Source: Albimonas sp963816545
GTDB lineage: Bacteria; Pseudomonadota; Alphaproteobacteria; Rhodobacterales; Rhodobacteraceae
Length of the DNA: 64,000 nucleotides
Reading direction: 5' to 3'
NCBI GenBank assembly: GCA_963816545.1
Contig: CAWFLE010000004.1
Span: forward strand, 1 to 64,000
The notes beneath the pieces are model-generated. The model searched no databases, was not told the DNA's origin, and saw only the letters and a program-made list of their open reading frames with translations. Position 1 is the first letter of the stretch, and each line of letters starts with the position of its first letter. Of this stretch, positions 33,343 to 42,671 are shown one piece after another. Both the position numbers and the translations under genes were made by a program.

Positions 33343-33423
33343 GGGCGGATTCCGGCGATGGAGAAGCGGGTGCGGAGCCCGAGCGGCGCTCCGAAAATGC
33401 AACGCGCTTCCGTGTGGCGGACG

Positions 33424-34152
33424 CTAGGACGCGGGCGTGGCCGATGCAAGCGGCCCAAGGCCAAGGGTGGCGCCGAGGGCCGACATGTCCTGCGCCTGCG
33501 CCTGCGACAGGGGCGCGCGGCGGGACAGGCACAGATGCGCCTGCGAGCGGAGGATCACCCCGTCCTCCAGCGGACGCAGGCGGTTGGCGGTCAGCGTGGC
33601 GCCCGAGGAGGTGATGTCGGCGATGGCCTCGGCCGTGCCCTGGCGGATGGCGCCCTCGGTCGCGCCCTGGCTGTCCACCAGCAGGCAGTCGGCCACGCCG
33701 TGGGCCTGAAGGAAGCGGCGCACCAGCAGGTGATACTTGGTGGCGATCCTGAGCGGCCGGCCATGGGTGGCGCGCAAACGGCCGGCGACGGCGTCGAGAT
33801 CGGCTACCGTCTCCACGTCCGCCCAGGGGGCGGGAACGGCGAGCACGAGGTCGGCGTGGCCGAAGCCCATGGGCGTCAGCAGGGTCACGGCGGCGTCGGC
33901 GTCTGGGATCTTCTCGCGCACCATGTCCTCGCCGGTGACGCCGAGATGGATGCGCCCCAGCGCCAGTTCGCGCGGGATCTCGGAGGCGGAGAGCAGCGCG
34001 AGGTCCACGCCCTGCGCGCCCTCGATCCGGCCGGCGTATTCGCGGTCGGAGGAGGAGCGCGTCACGCGCACGCCGCGCTCGGCGAACCAGGCGATGCAGG
34101 CGTCGCGCAGGCGGCCCTTGGAGGGGAGGCCCAGGGTGATGCGGTCGGTCAT
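33424..34152 (-). CDS. hisG: ATP phosphoribosyltransferase catalytic subunit, short form
   Basis: A 242-residue HisG lacking the C-terminal regulatory ACT-like domain, so it requires HisZ. It starts ITLGLPSKGRLRDACIAWFA and has LGRIHLGVTGEDMVRE and IATKYHLLVRRFLQAHGV. The substrate loop DSQGATEGAIRQGTAEAIAD lies in the expected place. It catalyses the first step of histidine synthesis. It overlaps hisZ by 4 bp and is the last gene of a hisS-hisZ-hisG unit. Confidence 0.95.
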   Translation of the reverse strand: MTDRITLGLPSKGRLRDACIAWFAERGVRVTRSSSDREYAGRIEGAQGVDLALLSASEIPRELALGRIHLGVTGEDMVREKIPDADAAVTLLTPMGFGHADLVLAVPAPWADVETVADLDAVAGRLRATHGRPLRIATKYHLLVRRFLQAHGVADCLLVDSQGATEGAIRQGTAEAIADITSSGATLTANRLRPLEDGVILRSQAHLCLSRRAPLSQAQAQDMSALGATLGLGPLASATPAS

Positions 34153-35280
34153 GCGCCCCTCGCGGCGAGCAGGGCCTCGGGCCGGACGATGCCGCCGACG
34201 GCGGGCAGCGACGCCCCCTGCCCGAGGCGGGCGGTGAGAGCGTCATAGCGCCCGCCGCCGCCGAGCGGGGGCAGGCCCGAGCCGTCGGGGGCTGCGAATT
34301 CGAAGGTGAAGCCGTCGTAGTATTCGAGGCCGCGGCCGAAGGAGGCGTCGAACAGCGGCCCCTCGGTCCCCTTCGCCGCCAGCGCATCCAGCCGGCGCGC
34401 GAGGCGGCTCAACGCCGGGTCCAAGGCCTGATCCTCGTCCAGCGCGCGCAGGCGGGCCAGGGCCTCGGGCGCGGGGCCGCGAACGGACATCACCGCCTCC
34501 AGCCACTCGATCTGCGACCGCGGGAGGGTGACGCGGGCGTCGGCCGCCAGCTCCTTCGCGCGGGCCATGATCTCGGCGAGCGCGCGCGCCCCGTGCAGAG
34601 GGCCCAGCGCGCGGATATGGGCGCGCAGGGCGGCGTCCCCTTCCGTCGCGGCGGCGATGAGGGCGGCGCGGTGCCGCGGTGGGATCGGGCCGCTCGCCGA
34701 AGGCTTCCAGCACCGCGCGGAACTTGGCCGGTCGCCAGAGGTGTCGGCGCAGCGCCTGCTTCCACCGCTCGGGCGCGCGCAGGGCGGCGACGGCGGCCAG
34801 CGCGATGGAGAGGTCGCCGGTGGTGACGCGGGCCTCGGCGCCGTCGAGGGCATCGCGGATCAGGGCGAAGATCTCGGCGTCGGCGGCGACGGGATCGGCC
34901 TCCCCCAGGATCTCCACCCCCGCCTGAAGATACTCGGTGCGGCGCAAGGAGCCCGGCGGCTGGCGGCGATAGATCGGCCCGGCATAGCGGTAGCGCGCCG
35001 GCGAGGCGCCGCCCTGCATGTGCAGGCGCACCACCGGGACCGTGAAATCCGGGCGCAGGATCAGCTCCGACCCGTCCGCGTCCTGGGTGACGAAGGCGCG
35101 GGCGCGGATATCCTCGCCGTAAAGCGACAGCAGCAGGGGCGCGGGCTGGAGCACGGCCGGCTCCACCGCCACGGCGCCCGCCCCGGCGAACAGCGCGTCG
35201 ATGCGCGAAAGCTCCGCGGCCAGCCGGTCGAGGCCGACGCCCATGCGGCCCTCGGGCAGGTAGGCGCGGGAGGCCGGCAT
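34149..35280 (-). CDS. hisZ: ATP phosphoribosyltransferase regulatory subunit (frameshifted)
   Basis: A class II aminoacyl-tRNA synthetase-like protein without the anticodon domain. It has ELILRPDFTVPVVRLHMQGG, ARYRYAGPIYRRQPPGSLRR and EYLQAGVEILGEADPVAADA; after a +1 shift near 34672 it has RAALIAAATEGDAALRAHIR, GLEYYDGFTFEFAA and GGGGRYDALTARLG. Deleting one G restores about 376 residues. It binds histidine and activates HisG. Its ATG follows the hisS stop after one base. Confidence 0.93.
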
Positions 35281-35281
35281 C

Positions 35282-36847
35282 TCAGAAGCCGCCGGCGGTG
35301 ATGGCGCGGGCGATCATGGCGCGGACCTCGTTCACCAGATCCTCGCGCCGGATCTCCACCTGCGCGGGCTGGGCGGCCCAGGCCTCGTGCGTCTGGATGT
35401 TGGCGGCGAGGCGGGCGCCCAGCGCCAGATCCTTGAGCTGCACCACGCCGCGGGCGCGCTCGTCCTCCCCCTCGATCACCGCGACGGGGGCGGCGCGGCG
35501 GTCGGCGTATTTGAGTTGCTTGCCCATGTTCCCGCCGCCGAGGAAGACCTCGGCGCGGATGCCCGCGGCCCGCAGCTCGGAAGCCATGGCCTGGTAGGCG
35601 CCCATCCGCTCCCGGTCCATGGCGGTGACCACCACCGGCCCGGCGGCCTCGGCGCCTGTGCGGCCCGTGGCGCGCAGGGCCGCGAGCAGGCGGTCCACGC
35701 CGATGGAGACGCCGGTGGCCGGCACCGCCTGTCCGGTGAAGCGCTTCACCAGATCGTCGTAGCGCCCCCCGCCGGCGACCGAGCCGAACTGCCGCGGGCG
35801 GCCCTTCTCGTCCCGGATCTCGAAGGTCAGCTCCGCCTCGTAGACGGCGCCGGTGTAGTAGCCGAGGCCCCGGACCACCGAGGGGTCGATGATCAGGCGG
35901 TCGGGGCCCAGCCCCTGCCCGTCCAGCAGCTCCGCGATCTGTTCGAGCTCCGAGACGCCCTCCAAGCCGATCTGCGAGCTGCCTACGACGTCACGGAGAT
36001 TGGAGAGTGTCTCGGCGCTACTTTCACCCTTGGAAACGAGGAAAGATACAACAGCGTCCGCCTCATAATCCGTAAGACCTACGCCCTTAATGAACGCACC
36101 CGATTGGTCCCTCCGCCCGTCGGTGAGCAAATCTCGGACCCCCTGCTCGCCCACCTTATCGAACTTGTCGACCGTCCGAAGGATATCCTCGGCGCTTGCC
36201 GTAAGGCGTCGGTGTGCGGTAACGGACACCGCAGCCTCAATGCTCTCGCGAGCAGAGACAGCCGGGCCTGGCATCTCCGAAATCCCGAGGCCGATGCTCT
36301 CCAGGACTCCATTTAGCACCTTCCGTGAGTTCAGCCGGATCACGTAGTCGCCGCGGCTGATCCCCGCATTCTCCAGCGCCGCGGCGAGCATCGCGCAGAT
36401 CTCCGCGTCCGCGGCCGGCGAGGCCGAGCCCACCGTGTCCGCATCGCACTGGTAGAACTGACGGAACCGCCCCGGCCCCGGCTTCTCGTTGCGCCAGACG
36501 GGGCCGACGGCGTAGCGGCGATAGGGGCTCGGCAAATCGTTGCGGTGCTGGGCGTAGACCCGCGCCAGCGGCGCCGTGAGGTCATAGCGCAGCGCGAGCC
36601 AGCCCTCGTCCTCGTCCTGCCAGGCGAACACCCCCTCGTTCGGACGGTCCACGTCGGGCAGGAACTTGCCCAGCGCCTCCACCGTCTCCACCGCCGAGGA
36701 TTCCAGCGGGTCGAAGCCGAACTGGTGGTAGGTCTCGGTGATGCGGGCGAGCATGGCGTTGCGCTCGGTCACCTCCGCGCCGAACCAGTCGCGGAAGCCG
36801 CGCGGGGTCTCGGCCCGCGGGCGGCGCGGTTTCTTGTCCTTGGCCAT
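35282..36847 (-). CDS. hisS: Histidyl-tRNA synthetase with a low-G+C internal segment
   Basis: A 521-residue class II synthetase. Motif 1 region is PRGFRDWFGAEVTERNAML, with RYDLTAPLARVYAQHRNDLP, then motif 2 around RRYAVGPVWRNEKPGPGRFR and QFYQCDADTVG. The histidine loop is RGLGYYTGAVYE and motif 3 is GGGRYDDLVKRFTG...GVSIGVDRLLAAL; an anticodon domain ends the protein. The insertion region between about residues 175 and 300 (36325-35960) has clearly lower G+C and different codon use, yet the frame is intact. It also looks longer there than typical Rhodobacter HisS. Confidence 0.95.
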   Translation of the reverse strand: MAKDKKPRRPRAETPRGFRDWFGAEVTERNAMLARITETYHQFGFDPLESSAVETVEALGKFLPDVDRPNEGVFAWQDEDEGWLALRYDLTAPLARVYAQHRNDLPSPYRRYAVGPVWRNEKPGPGRFRQFYQCDADTVGSASPAADAEICAMLAAALENAGISRGDYVIRLNSRKVLNGVLESIGLGISEMPGPAVSARESIEAAVSVTAHRRLTASAEDILRTVDKFDKVGEQGVRDLLTDGRRDQSGAFIKGVGLTDYEADAVVSFLVSKGESSAETLSNLRDVVGSSQIGLEGVSELEQIAELLDGQGLGPDRLIIDPSVVRGLGYYTGAVYEAELTFEIRDEKGRPRQFGSVAGGGRYDDLVKRFTGQAVPATGVSIGVDRLLAALRATGRTGAEAAGPVVVTAMDRERMGAYQAMASELRAAGIRAEVFLGGGNMGKQLKYADRRAAPVAVIEGEDERARGVVQLKDLALGARLAANIQTHEAWAAQPAQVEIRREDLVNEVRAMIARAITAGGF

Positions 36848-36974
36848 GCGGCGGCCCCTTCGCATCCCGTGATACGCCCGCGTCCGGGCGCAGGGCGCGT
36901 CCTAGCCGAAGGCGCCGGGGGGGGCAAGGCGACGGGGATTTACACGCGCCCCGCCCGGGAGTATGGGAGGGGGC

Positions 36975-38723
36975 ATGGAGGCGTTCCTGAAAGTCGAGGA
37001 GTCGGCGCTGGGTCGCCGCTGGGTGGGCCCGGCGGCGGAGATCGAGCGTGCGGGCCTCGCCATCGCGCAGGCGACCGGGGCGCCGGAGGTGGTGGCCCGC
37101 GTGCTCGCCGCGCGCGGCGTGCTGCCGGAGGCCGCGGCGTCCTACCTCGCGCCCACCCTGCGGGAGCTGATGCCCGATCCGTCCGTCCTCAAGGACATGG
37201 ACGCCGCCGCCGCCCGGCTGGTAACGGCGGTGGAGCGGGGCGAGAAGGTCGCCCTCTTCGGCGACTACGACGTGGACGGCGCCGCCTCCACCGCGCTGGT
37301 CCTGCGCTGGCTGCGGATGATGGGCCGCGACGCCACCGTCTACATCCCCGACCGGATCGAGGAGGGCTACGGCCCCAACATCCCGGCGATGGAGCGGCTC
37401 GGCGCCTCGCATGACCTGATCGTCTGCCTCGACTGCGGAACGCTGGCGCACGCGCCCATCGCGGCCGCCGTGCGCGCGGGCGCCGAGGTGATGGTCGTGG
37501 ACCACCACATGGGCGGCGAGACCCTGCCCGAGGCGGTGGCCGTGGTGAACCCCAACCGCCAGGACGAGGACGGCGAGCACGGGGCGCTTTGCGCCGCCGG
37601 CGTCGCCTTCCTGCTGCTGGTCGCCGCGAACCGGGAGCTTCGGGGCAAGGGCCGCGCGGGGCCGGAGCTGCTGGGGCTGCTGGACCTGGTGGCGCTGGCC
37701 ACCGTGGCGGACGTGGCGCCGCTGACGGGGCTGAACCGGGCGCTGGTGCGGCAGGGGCTCGCCGTCATGCAGCGGCGCGGACGGCCGGGCCTCGCGGCGC
37801 TGGCCGACGCCGCCCGGCTGACCTCGCCGCCGGCCGCCTACCATCTGGGCTTCGTGCTCGGGCCCCGGATCAACGCCGGCGGTCGCGTCGGAACCTCCGA
37901 CATCGGCGCCCGGCTCTCGGCCACCGACGACCCCGCCGAGGCCGCCGCGCTGGCCGAGAAGCTGGAGCGCATGAACGCCGAGCGTCGGGACGTGGAGGCG
38001 GGCGTCCTCGCCGCCGCCATGGCGCAGGCCGAGGCGCGGGGCGTGGACGGCCCCTTGGTCTGGGCGGCGGGAGAGGGCTGGCACCCGGGCGTCGTGGGCA
38101 TCGTCGCCGCCCGCTTGAAGGAGCGGTTCGACCGCCCCGCCGTGGTGATCGGGATGAGCGGCGCGCAGGGCGCAGGCTCGGCCCGTTCGGTGCCGGGCGT
38201 GGACCTCGGCGCCGAGGTGGCGGCGCTGGCGCGCGAGGGGCTGATCGTGAAGGGCGGCGGGCACCGCATGGCCGCCGGCATGACCGTGACGGCCGAAGGG
38301 CTGGAGCGCGCCATGGCCCGCCTGTCCGAGCGTCTGGGCCGGCAGGGCGCAGGGACCGGCGGCGCCCGGGACCTCCGCCTCGACGGAGCTGTGGCCCCCG
38401 GCGGCGCCACGGCCGAGCTGTGCGAGTTGCTGGAGCGCGCCGGCCCCTACGGCCAGTCCTCTCCGGCGCCGCGATTCGCGCTGGCGGGCGTGCAGGTCGC
38501 CTACTGCAAGCCGATGGGCGAGGCGCATCTGCGCCTGACCCTCTCGGGCGCCGGCGCCAGGGTGGATGCGGTCGCGTTCCGCTGCGCCGACACCGCTTTG
38601 TGGCCGCTCCTGTCCCAGAGCGCGGGCGCCCCGGTCCACGTGGCCGGGCGGCTGGAGATCGACGACTGGGGCGGCCGCCGCCGCGCCCGGCTCAGGATCG
38701 AGGACGCGGCCCCCGCGCGCTGA
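36975..38723 (+). CDS. recJ: Single-stranded-DNA-specific exonuclease RecJ
   Basis: A 582-residue DHH-family exonuclease: FGDYDVDGAASTALVLRWL (motif I), CLDCGTLAH (motif II), VVDHHMGG (DHH motif), VADVAPLTGLNR, and the DHHA1 motif KGGGHRMAAGMTV. An OB-like domain follows near the C-terminus. It digests single-stranded DNA 5' to 3' in recombination and mismatch repair. The ATG at 36975 has a GGGAGGGGG site; an ATG four codons earlier lacks one. Confidence 0.95.
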   Translation: MEAFLKVEESALGRRWVGPAAEIERAGLAIAQATGAPEVVARVLAARGVLPEAAASYLAPTLRELMPDPSVLKDMDAAAARLVTAVERGEKVALFGDYDVDGAASTALVLRWLRMMGRDATVYIPDRIEEGYGPNIPAMERLGASHDLIVCLDCGTLAHAPIAAAVRAGAEVMVVDHHMGGETLPEAVAVVNPNRQDEDGEHGALCAAGVAFLLLVAANRELRGKGRAGPELLGLLDLVALATVADVAPLTGLNRALVRQGLAVMQRRGRPGLAALADAARLTSPPAAYHLGFVLGPRINAGGRVGTSDIGARLSATDDPAEAAALAEKLERMNAERRDVEAGVLAAAMAQAEARGVDGPLVWAAGEGWHPGVVGIVAARLKERFDRPAVVIGMSGAQGAGSARSVPGVDLGAEVAALAREGLIVKGGGHRMAAGMTVTAEGLERAMARLSERLGRQGAGTGGARDLRLDGAVAPGGATAELCELLERAGPYGQSSPAPRFALAGVQVAYCKPMGEAHLRLTLSGAGARVDAVAFRCADTALWPLLSQSAGAPVHVAGRLEIDDWGGRRRARLRIEDAAPAR

Positions 38724-38859
38724 CCGCGCCTCCGCCCGGAAATCCTCGCAAGCGGCCCTGCCCGCGCAGGGCGCGGGCGCTGAGGGCGAAGCCCTCCGCG
38801 CGCGTCTCCGACGCGCAGGGCCGCGCCGGCGCCGTTGCGGAAGGCGCTCGGAGGGGGCC

Positions 38860-38888
38860 TTGCCATCCCCCGCGACGGTCTTTATCAA
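38860..38888 (+). promoter_or_regulatory. Probable sigma-70 promoter of tRNA-Glu
   Basis: -35 TTGCCA and -10 TATCAA are separated by exactly 17 bp, with the -10 box ending 11 bp before the tRNA. The rest of the recJ-tRNA gap shows no gene. Confidence 0.55.
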
Positions 38889-38899
38889 CCCCCCCCGGA

Positions 38900-38975
38900 G
38901 CGCCCTTCGTCTAGCGGTCTAGGACGCCGCCCTTTCACGGCGGAAACACGGGTTCGATTCCCGTAGGGCGTACCA
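38900..38975 (+). tRNA. tRNA-Glu (anticodon TTC)
   Basis: A 76-nt cloverleaf. The acceptor stem is GCGCCCT/AGGGCGT with a G-U pair at position 1-72. The anticodon arm is CCGCC-CTTTCAC-GGCGG, the T-arm is ACGGG-TTCGATT-CCCGT, and CCA is encoded. The D-arm CGTCTAGCGGTCTAGGACG fits tRNA-Glu. Confidence 0.95.
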
Positions 38976-39059
38976 CCAGCTCCCCTCGCAATGACCGCAG
39001 CACGCCCGCGGCATCGCCAGCTGACCGGACGAGCGGCCTGCCCCCGGCCATGGCGCCGT

Positions 39060-39671
39060 TCAGTCGTTCTTGACCTTGGCCAGCACATCCAGCCGCGCCT
39101 GCATCGCCTCCAGCTGCTCCTTGAGCGAGGCGATGTCGCTCTGGGCGCGGACGGGGGGCGGGGCGACCGGCGCCTCGGGCGCCTTGGGCGCGGCGCCGGG
39201 GCGGCCCGCGGCGAAAGGCGCGAACATCCGCATGGCGTTCTCGAAGAACTCCATGTTGCTGCGCGCCATCTGCTCGAAATTCGCGAGCGCCGGGTTGGCG
39301 CCGAACGCCGCCGTCACCTGCTCGCGCAGCGTCTCCTGGTTGCGGGAGAACGCCTCCATCGACGCCTCCAGATACCCCGGCACCACGCCCTGAAGCGTGT
39401 CCCCGTAAAGGCGGATGAGCTGGCGGAGGAACGAGATCGGCAGCATGTTCTGCCCCTTCGCCTCCTCCTCGAAGATGATCTGCGTCAGCACCGACCGGGT
39501 GATGTCGTCGCCGGTCTTGGCGTCGTAGACCACGAAATCCTGCCCGTCGCGCACCATCTGCGCGAGGTGATCGAGCGTGACGTAGCTGCTCTTGGCGGTG
39601 TTGTAGAGCCGGCGGTTCGCGTATTTCTTGATCGTGACCGGCGCGTCGCCCTTCGGCATGTCCTTGGCCAA
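39060..39671 (-). CDS. phaR: Polyhydroxyalkanoate synthesis repressor PhaR
   Basis: A 203-residue protein. The N-terminal PHB/PHA accumulation regulator DNA-binding domain is IKKYANRRLYNTAKSSYVTL with AQMVRDGQDFVVYDAKTGDD. The phasin-like PhaR central helices follow (LRQLIRLYGDTLQGVVPGYL). The C-terminus has an Ala/Pro linker and a coiled coil ending LDVLAKVKND. It represses phasin and PHB genes until it binds PHB. I chose the TTG at 39671 because GGAGGAAG lies upstream; the ATG at 39659 has no well-spaced site. It is divergent from the PhaC-like gene. Confidence 0.93.
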   Translation of the reverse strand: MAKDMPKGDAPVTIKKYANRRLYNTAKSSYVTLDHLAQMVRDGQDFVVYDAKTGDDITRSVLTQIIFEEEAKGQNMLPISFLRQLIRLYGDTLQGVVPGYLEASMEAFSRNQETLREQVTAAFGANPALANFEQMARSNMEFFENAMRMFAPFAAGRPGAAPKAPEAPVAPPPVRAQSDIASLKEQLEAMQARLDVLAKVKND

Positions 39672-39743
39672 CTGGCTTCCTCCCAAACCGGCGCCGATGC
39701 GGCTCGGCTTCGTCTCCGGGCGCTGACCCTAGCGCGCTTGCCA

Positions 39744-39806
39744 TTGCGCCGCAAACGCGTTTTCCGCAGGCGCGAAAACCGGCTGCCGCAAGGCGCCGCG
39801 TTGCGG
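39744..39806. promoter_or_regulatory. Inverted repeats in the phaR/phaC-like divergent region (candidate PhaR operators)
   Basis: TTGC-GCC-GCAA at 39744-39754, GTTTTC...GAAAAC at 39759-39779, and CCGCAA...TTGCGG at 39786-39806 stack within 63 bp between two divergent PHB genes. Characterised PhaR operators in Paracoccus are TGC-rich inverted repeats; the match here is by resemblance only. Confidence 0.45.
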
Positions 39807-39836
39807 AACAGGGCCCCACGGAGGTAGGTTCGGCGC

Positions 39837-41250
39837 ATGAGGGGAGAGGAGGCGGATCCGCATGGCCCGAGGGCGCATGGAACCGCGGCGAGGCCGGAAG
39901 GCCCGCCGGGGCCGGACCCGGCGCGGGCGGCGGCGCGCTATCTCGACCTGTGGGATCTCAACCAGACCGAAGCGGCGCGCGTCGGGCCGGAGGCGCGCGG
40001 CGCCGCCCGCGGCTGAGGCGCACGTCCCGGACCGTCGCGGCCTGCCCTCGCCGCTGCTCGTCCACCTCGCCGCGGCCTCCGGCCACTACGCCCACGCGCT
40101 CACCCTGGCCGCGGGCGCCGAGGACCCGCGGTTCCCCTGGCTCGCCGGCCTCCGCGCCGAGGGCCGCGCGGCCGGCCGCGGTCTGTCGGAAGCCGGCGAG
40201 GCCGGCCGCCTCGCCGCCGGGCTGGAGACCGCGCGCCGCCTTCGGGAGATGCTCGCCGGGATCGAGCGCTACCAGGCCTGGCCCTCCGGCCGCACGCTGG
40301 CGGACCCGCCGACCGTGTGGTCCGAAGGCGCCTCGCGCCTGCTGGACTACGGGCGGGAGGGGGACCCGGCGGTGCTGATCACCCCCTCGCTGGTCAACCG
40401 CGCCTACGTGCTGGACCTGCACCCGGCCCGGTCCCTGCTGCGCTGGCTGGCCGCGCAGGGCTTCCGGCCCCTGCTGCTGGAATGGGGCCCACCGGGGCCG
40501 CGGGAGCGGGAGTTCGACCTCTCGGCCTACCTGCGGGAGCGGATGATTCCGGCCGCCGAGACCGCGGCCGCGCTGAACGGCGGCCCGCCCGCGGGCCTCG
40601 GCTACTGCATGGGCGGGGCCTTCGCCGCCGCGCTCGCGGCCCGGCGGCCGGACCTGTGCGAACGGCTCGCGCTGATCGGGGCGCCGTGGGACTTCTCCCG
40701 TCTCCAGGGGCTCGGCGCCGCCATCGCCGGGCTGGCCGCGAAGGAGGACCCGCGCACCGTGGAGGCCCGCCTGCTGGCCATGGGAGAGGCGCTCGGCGCC
40801 GTGCCCGTGGACCTGCTCCAGCTCGTCTTCGCAGCCCTCGACCCCACGCTCGCCCTGCGCAAGTTCCGCCGCTTCGCCGCCCTTCCCGACGCCTCGCTGG
40901 AGGCGGAGTTGTTCGTCGCGACCGAGGACTGGCTCAACGACGGCGTCGCCATGGCCGCCCCCGCCGCGGCCGAGGTCGCCGTCGGCTGGTACATGCGCAA
41001 CCTCACCGCGCGGGGCGAGTGGCTGCTGGACGGCGAGCCCGTGGTCCCCGAGGCCGTCGAGGCCCCCACCCTCGCCTTCTGCTCCTCCGAGGACCGCATC
41101 GCCCCCCCCGCCTGCGCCGAGGCCCTGCCCCGCGCCATCCCCGGCGCCCGCCTGCGCCGCCCCCGCACCGGCCATGTGGGCATGATCGTCGGCTCCCGCG
41201 CCCGCAAGGAGGTGTGGGAGCCGCTCGCCCGCTTCCTTGCCGAGGGTTGA
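39837..41250 (+). CDS. PHA synthase-like alpha/beta hydrolase with Cys nucleophile (frameshifted near N-terminus)
   Basis: About 470 residues after repair. The N-terminal part RYLDLWDLNQTEAARVGPEA shifts +1 near 40010 into PSPLLVHLAAASGHYAHALT. The core is an alpha/beta hydrolase: VLITPSLVNRAYVLDLHPAR, FRPLLLEWGPPGP, GLGYCMGGAFAAALAARRPD, CSSEDRIAPPA and RTGHVGMIVGSRARKEVWEP. GYCMGG carries cysteine where esterases have serine, as in the PhaC lipase-like box (GxCxGG), with Asp and His in PhaC-like positions. Position beside phaR, phaA and phaB supports a PHB role. It is shorter and more divergent than class I PhaC, so depolymerase or PhaC-paralogue functions remain possible. Confidence 0.75.
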
Positions 41251-41417
41251 AGCGTTACGGTCGAGGGCGACGACCGGGCGCCTCGCCTTAAAAGCAAGGA
41301 ACCCCCTCGACATTATCCGGCGCCTCAATAGGGTGGCGCCGCAACAATGTTGCCGAAGGGCGAGCGCCGCCCTCGGCCCAGCCCGCGCCTCGCGGGCCGA
41401 CGACGGAGGATCGGACG

Positions 41418-42593
41418 ATGACGGATGTGGTGATCGCAGGCGGCGCGCGCACGGCGGTCGGCGCCTTCAACGGCGCCTTCGCGGACATGCCCGCGCATGA
41501 GCTGGGGGCCGTGGCCATCAGGGCGGCGCTGGAGCGGGCGAAGGTCGACCCCGGCGAGGTCTCGGAAACCATCCTCGGTCAGGTGCTGACGGCCGCGACG
41601 GGCATGAACCCCGCCCGCCAGGCCCATATCGCCGCCGGCCTGCCCGAGGGCTCGGCCGCGTGGCTGGTCAACCAGGTCTGCGGCTCGGGCCTGCGCACCG
41701 TCGCCCTCGGCACGCAGCACGTCCTGCTGGGCGACGCCGACATCGTGGTCGCCGGCGGGCAGGAGAGCATGTCCCTCGCCCCCCACGCCGCCCACCTGCG
41801 CAAGGGCCAGAAGATGGGCGACCTCCAGTTCGTGGACACCATGATCCGCGACGGGCTGTGGGACGCCTTCAACGGCTACCACATGGGGATGACCGCCGAG
41901 AACGTGGCCGAGGGCTGGCAGATCTCCCGCGACATGCAGGACGAATTCGCCGTCGCCTCCCAGAACAAGGCCGAGGCCGCCCAGAAGGCCGGCCGCTTCG
42001 ACGACGAGATCGCCCCCGTGACCCTCAAGACCCGCAAGGGCGACGTGACCGTCGATAAGGACGAATACATCCGCCACGGCGCCGCCATCGAGGCGATGCA
42101 GAAGCTGCGCCCCGCCTTCAAGAAGGACGGCTCGGTGACCGCGGCCAACGCGTCGGGCATCAATGACGGCGGCGCCGCCGTGGTGCTGATGAAGGCCGCC
42201 GCCGCCGACAAGCGCGGGATCGAGCCGCTGGCCCGCATCGCCGGCTACGCCACCGCCGGGCTCGACCCCAAGATCATGGGGATGGGTCCGGTCCACGCCT
42301 CCCGCAAGGCGCTGGAGAAGGCCGGCTGGAAGGTCGAGGATCTGGACCTGGTGGAGGCCAACGAGGCCTTCGCCGCCCAGGCCTGCGCGGTGAACAAGGA
42401 CATGGGCTGGGACCCCTCCATCGTGAACGTCAACGGCGGGGCCATCGCCATCGGCCACCCGATCGGCGCCTCCGGCTGCCGCGTGCTCATCACGCTCCTG
42501 CACGAGATGAAGCGCCGGGACGCGAAGAAGGGCCTCGCCACGCTCTGCATCGGCGGCGGCATGGGCGTCGCCGTCTGCGTCGAGCGGGACTGA
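41418..42593 (+). CDS. phaA: Acetyl-CoA C-acetyltransferase (beta-ketothiolase)
   Basis: A 391-residue intact thiolase. Cys nucleophile in NQVCGSGLRTV, GGQESMSLAPH, NASGINDGGAAVVL, NEAFAAQACAVN, GGAIAIGHPIGASGCRVLIT and the second catalytic Cys in ATLCIGGGMG. It condenses two acetyl-CoA to acetoacetyl-CoA, the first PHB step. A GGAGG site precedes the ATG. phaB follows after 78 bp that contain a hairpin. Confidence 0.95.
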   Translation: MTDVVIAGGARTAVGAFNGAFADMPAHELGAVAIRAALERAKVDPGEVSETILGQVLTAATGMNPARQAHIAAGLPEGSAAWLVNQVCGSGLRTVALGTQHVLLGDADIVVAGGQESMSLAPHAAHLRKGQKMGDLQFVDTMIRDGLWDAFNGYHMGMTAENVAEGWQISRDMQDEFAVASQNKAEAAQKAGRFDDEIAPVTLKTRKGDVTVDKDEYIRHGAAIEAMQKLRPAFKKDGSVTAANASGINDGGAAVVLMKAAAADKRGIEPLARIAGYATAGLDPKIMGMGPVHASRKALEKAGWKVEDLDLVEANEAFAAQACAVNKDMGWDPSIVNVNGGAIAIGHPIGASGCRVLITLLHEMKRRDAKKGLATLCIGGGMGVAVCVERD

Positions 42594-42600
42594 CACCCCC

Positions 42601-42623
42601 GGAGGGGCCCGCGCGGCCCCTCC
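42601..42623 (+). other. Intercistronic hairpin between phaA and phaB
   Basis: GGAGGGGCC-CGCGC-GGCCCCTCC, 7 bp after the phaA stop and 48 bp before phaB. It could stop part of the transcripts or stabilise the phaA message, changing the phaA:phaB ratio. Confidence 0.5.
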
Positions 42624-42671
42624 CCCCTTGGGCGCAACGACGCCCGCAATCCAGACCGGGAGGAACGACAC

